Shown piece by piece: positions 5,447 through 6,725 of a stretch of DNA of 6,725 nt. The stretch is from positions 1 to 6,725 of the forward strand of contig JAHRWI010000243.1 in NCBI GenBank assembly GCA_019090225.1, read 5' to 3'. Numbering within the stretch: the stretch's first letter is position 1; each line of letters opens with the position of its first letter. The position numbers were made by a program, and so were the translations under genes. The notes beneath the pieces are model-generated. The model was not told where the DNA came from, searched no databases, and saw only the letters and a program-made list of their open reading frames with translations. The DNA comes from Porticoccaceae bacterium. GTDB lineage: Bacteria; Pseudomonadota; Gammaproteobacteria; Pseudomonadales; Porticoccaceae.

Positions 5447-5974
5447 TTATGACGATTGCTGGTGTGTAATCGACCTATCTTTAATAGCGCAGATCAGGCC
5501 TTGAGATGCGGCTTCTATCATCTCTAGCACCTGTTCAAAACCGTCCATTCCACCGCTGTAAGGATCTGGAACTTCGGTGGGCCTGGCTTCGGTGGGATTG
5601 GCTTCGCTGGACCTGGACAAATCGCTGTAATCGAGGAATAAGCTGAGTTGTCCCGCAAAGTGAGCCGGAACCATGCCTTGAAGACTCGATAAATTGGCAA
5701 GATCCATGGCCAGAATATAATCAAACTGGGCAAAATCTTCGGCACACACCTGTCGAGCTCGCAGATGTTGGAGACCGTAACCCCGGCTCTGGGCTGCACG
5801 TATCGCACGTTCGTCTGGCCCGCAGCCAAGGTGCCAATCGCCAGTACCGGCAGAGTCAACACTGATCAGATCAGATAGACCTTCCGCCTTAACCATGGCT
5901 TCAAATACGCCGTGGGCAGTGGGAGAGCGGCAAATATTGCCGAGGCAAACAAATAAAATGCTGACGGGCTTCAT
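5447..5974 (-). CDS. Low-molecular-weight protein tyrosine phosphatase
   Basis: This cytoplasmic phosphatase hydrolyses phosphotyrosine via a cysteinyl-phosphate intermediate. The P-loop VCLGNICRS carries nucleophile C10 and phosphate-binding R16 in the family pattern CxxxxCRS. The general acid is D137 in VPDPY. At 175 residues it is slightly longer than the usual 150-165. The excess includes a run just before the DPY loop (about residues 120-134, reading SEANPTEARPTE) encoded by a 15-bp tandem repeat. Its ATG overlaps the kdsB stop (ATGA), indicating translational coupling. The kdsB-phosphatase-murB order is also found in Pseudomonas. Relatives dephosphorylate tyrosine kinases that control polysaccharide export, but no such kinase is seen here, so the substrate is unknown. 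Confidence 0.94.
   Translation of the reverse strand: MKPVSILFVCLGNICRSPTAHGVFEAMVKAEGLSDLISVDSAGTGDWHLGCGPDERAIRAAQSRGYGLQHLRARQVCAEDFAQFDYILAMDLANLSSLQGMVPAHFAGQLSLFLDYSDLSRSSEANPTEARPTEVPDPYSGGMDGFEQVLEMIEAASQGLICAIKDRSITHQQSS
5572..5616. repeat. Three tandem copies of a 15-bp repeat inside the phosphatase gene
   Basis: Three head-to-tail 15-bp units lie at 5572-5586 (CTTCGGTGGGCCTGG), 5587-5601 (CTTCGGTGGGATTGG) and 5602-5616 (CTTCGCTGGACCTGG), differing at two to four positions. The unit is a multiple of three, so the frame is kept, encoding Pro-Thr-Glu-Ala-like pentapeptides. It probably arose by slippage and could vary in number between strains. Confidence 0.85.
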
Positions 5975-6725
5975 TGAGCGTCTGATTGCTCTAACAGATT
6001 AACCACTGCCTGAAGATCGGCTTCGGTATCGACACCGGGCGGGACGCTTTCACGAGCATCGGCGACATGAATTTTCACTCCCTGATACAGAAACCGTAGT
6101 TGTTCGAGGGCCTCGGTTTGCTCTAGGTCAGCCATCGGCCAGCTTACAAATTTGTGCAACAAACCGGCCCGATAGGCGTACAAACCAATATGGCGGCGAT
6201 AAGCGTAGCTCTCCGGCAAGGATGCTTGCGATTGAGCAAAATGGTCCCGCGGCCAGGGTATCGGGGCTCGACTAAAATACAGGGCACACTGGTTTGTGTC
6301 AGTCACCACTTTAACGACGTTGGGGTCGAGAAGGCTTTCTACGGATGTGATTGGCTCGCTCAAAGTCGCAACATCTGCTGAAGGATTAGCTGCCAGATTA
6401 GCCGCCACCTGATCGATCACTGCCGGGGGTATTAACGGTTCATCACCCTGCACATTGACGACAATTTCGTCATCACCAAGGCCCAGCTCCGCGGCCACTT
6501 CAGCGAGCCGGTCGGTACCAGAGGCGTGCTCAGCAGAAGTCAGAACCACCTCACCCCCAAAATCTTTGACGGCGGAAACGATGCGCTCATCGTCTGTTGC
6601 TACCAGCACACGCGCTGCCTTACTCAAGCAAGCCTGGTGGTAAACGCGCTCTACCAGCATCTGTCCCGCGATATCTCGCAATGGCTTAGCAGGTAGGCGG
6701 CTCGACGCATATCGCGCCGGAATAA
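5971..6725 (-). CDS. kdsB: 3-deoxy-manno-octulosonate cytidylyltransferase (5' end cut by window)
   Basis: KdsB makes CMP-Kdo from CTP and Kdo in the cytoplasm, the activated sugar used for the LPS inner core. The frame runs to the right edge, and its first visible residues, IPARYASSRLPAKPL, are the family's nucleotide-binding N-terminus (E. coli: IIPARYASTRLPGKPL). Only about five or six residues are therefore missing, and the in-frame TTG at 6679-6681 is not the start. Further signatures are ATDDERI, VNVQGDEPLIPP with a metal-binding aspartate, YFSRAPIPWPRD, and the C-terminal GVDTEADL with a second catalytic aspartate. About 250 residues are visible (E. coli 248). Its TGA overlaps the ATG of the phosphatase gene. 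It indicates a Gram-negative with Kdo-containing LPS. Confidence 0.97.
   Translation of the reverse strand, partial: IPARYASSRLPAKPLRDIAGQMLVERVYHQACLSKAARVLVATDDERIVSAVKDFGGEVVLTSAEHASGTDRLAEVAAELGLGDDEIVVNVQGDEPLIPPAVIDQVAANLAANPSADVATLSEPITSVESLLDPNVVKVVTDTNQCALYFSRAPIPWPRDHFAQSQASLPESYAYRRHIGLYAYRAGLLHKFVSWPMADLEQTEALEQLRFLYQGVKIHVADARESVPPGVDTEADLQAVVNLLEQSDAQ

Noticed and set aside
1..6725. CRISPR array, insertion sequence or toxin-antitoxin pair
   Set aside because: No regularly spaced repeats, transposase frame, IS-type terminal repeats or paired small genes were found on either strand.

Overview
This is chromosomal DNA from a gammaproteobacterium, probably marine or environmental. 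The evidence is the order GacA/UvrY-type regulator, uvrC, pgsA, then a tRNA cluster. That order is shared by E. coli (uvrY-uvrC-pgsA-glyW-cysT-leuZ) and Pseudomonas (gacA-uvrC-pgsA-tRNAs). The upstream order kdsB, low-molecular-weight tyrosine phosphatase, murB is known from Pseudomonas-like genomes. Genus cannot be fixed from this window.

Right and centre (about 1153-6725): six minus-strand genes in one tight run. In transcription order they are kdsB (5' end cut by the window), a low-molecular-weight protein tyrosine phosphatase, murB, a GacA/UvrY response regulator, uvrC and pgsA. Gaps run from a 3-base overlap to about 83 bases, so partial or full co-transcription is likely. Functions are CMP-Kdo supply for LPS, phosphotyrosine signalling, peptidoglycan precursor synthesis, Gac/Csr-type control, nucleotide excision repair and phosphatidylglycerol synthesis.

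Centre-left (592-1152): the minus-strand tRNA region after pgsA. tRNA-Cys(GCA) and tRNA-Leu(UAA) are intact with encoded CCA. The tRNA-Gly expected upstream of tRNA-Cys is not recognisable; a structured 230-base leader with a faint tRNA-Gly-like stretch sits there instead. The Cys-Leu spacer holds a 25-base copy of the 5' end of tRNA-Leu, fused to a run of three hairpins with GGA motifs in loops and linkers. That arrangement resembles CsrA/RsmA binding arrays.

Left edge (1-591): an AT-rich segment of different character. It has the 3' end of an unrecognised plus-strand gene, followed about 30 bases later by a well-formed integron attC site (about 407-484). This looks like the distal end of a chromosomal integron array, or of an attC cluster without integrase, next to the tRNA-Leu gene. 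Any integrase would lie left of the window. About 107 AT-rich bases without a convincing gene separate the attC from the tRNA.

The parts most worth follow-up are the integron end and the hairpin element in the tRNA spacer. The protein genes are conventional.
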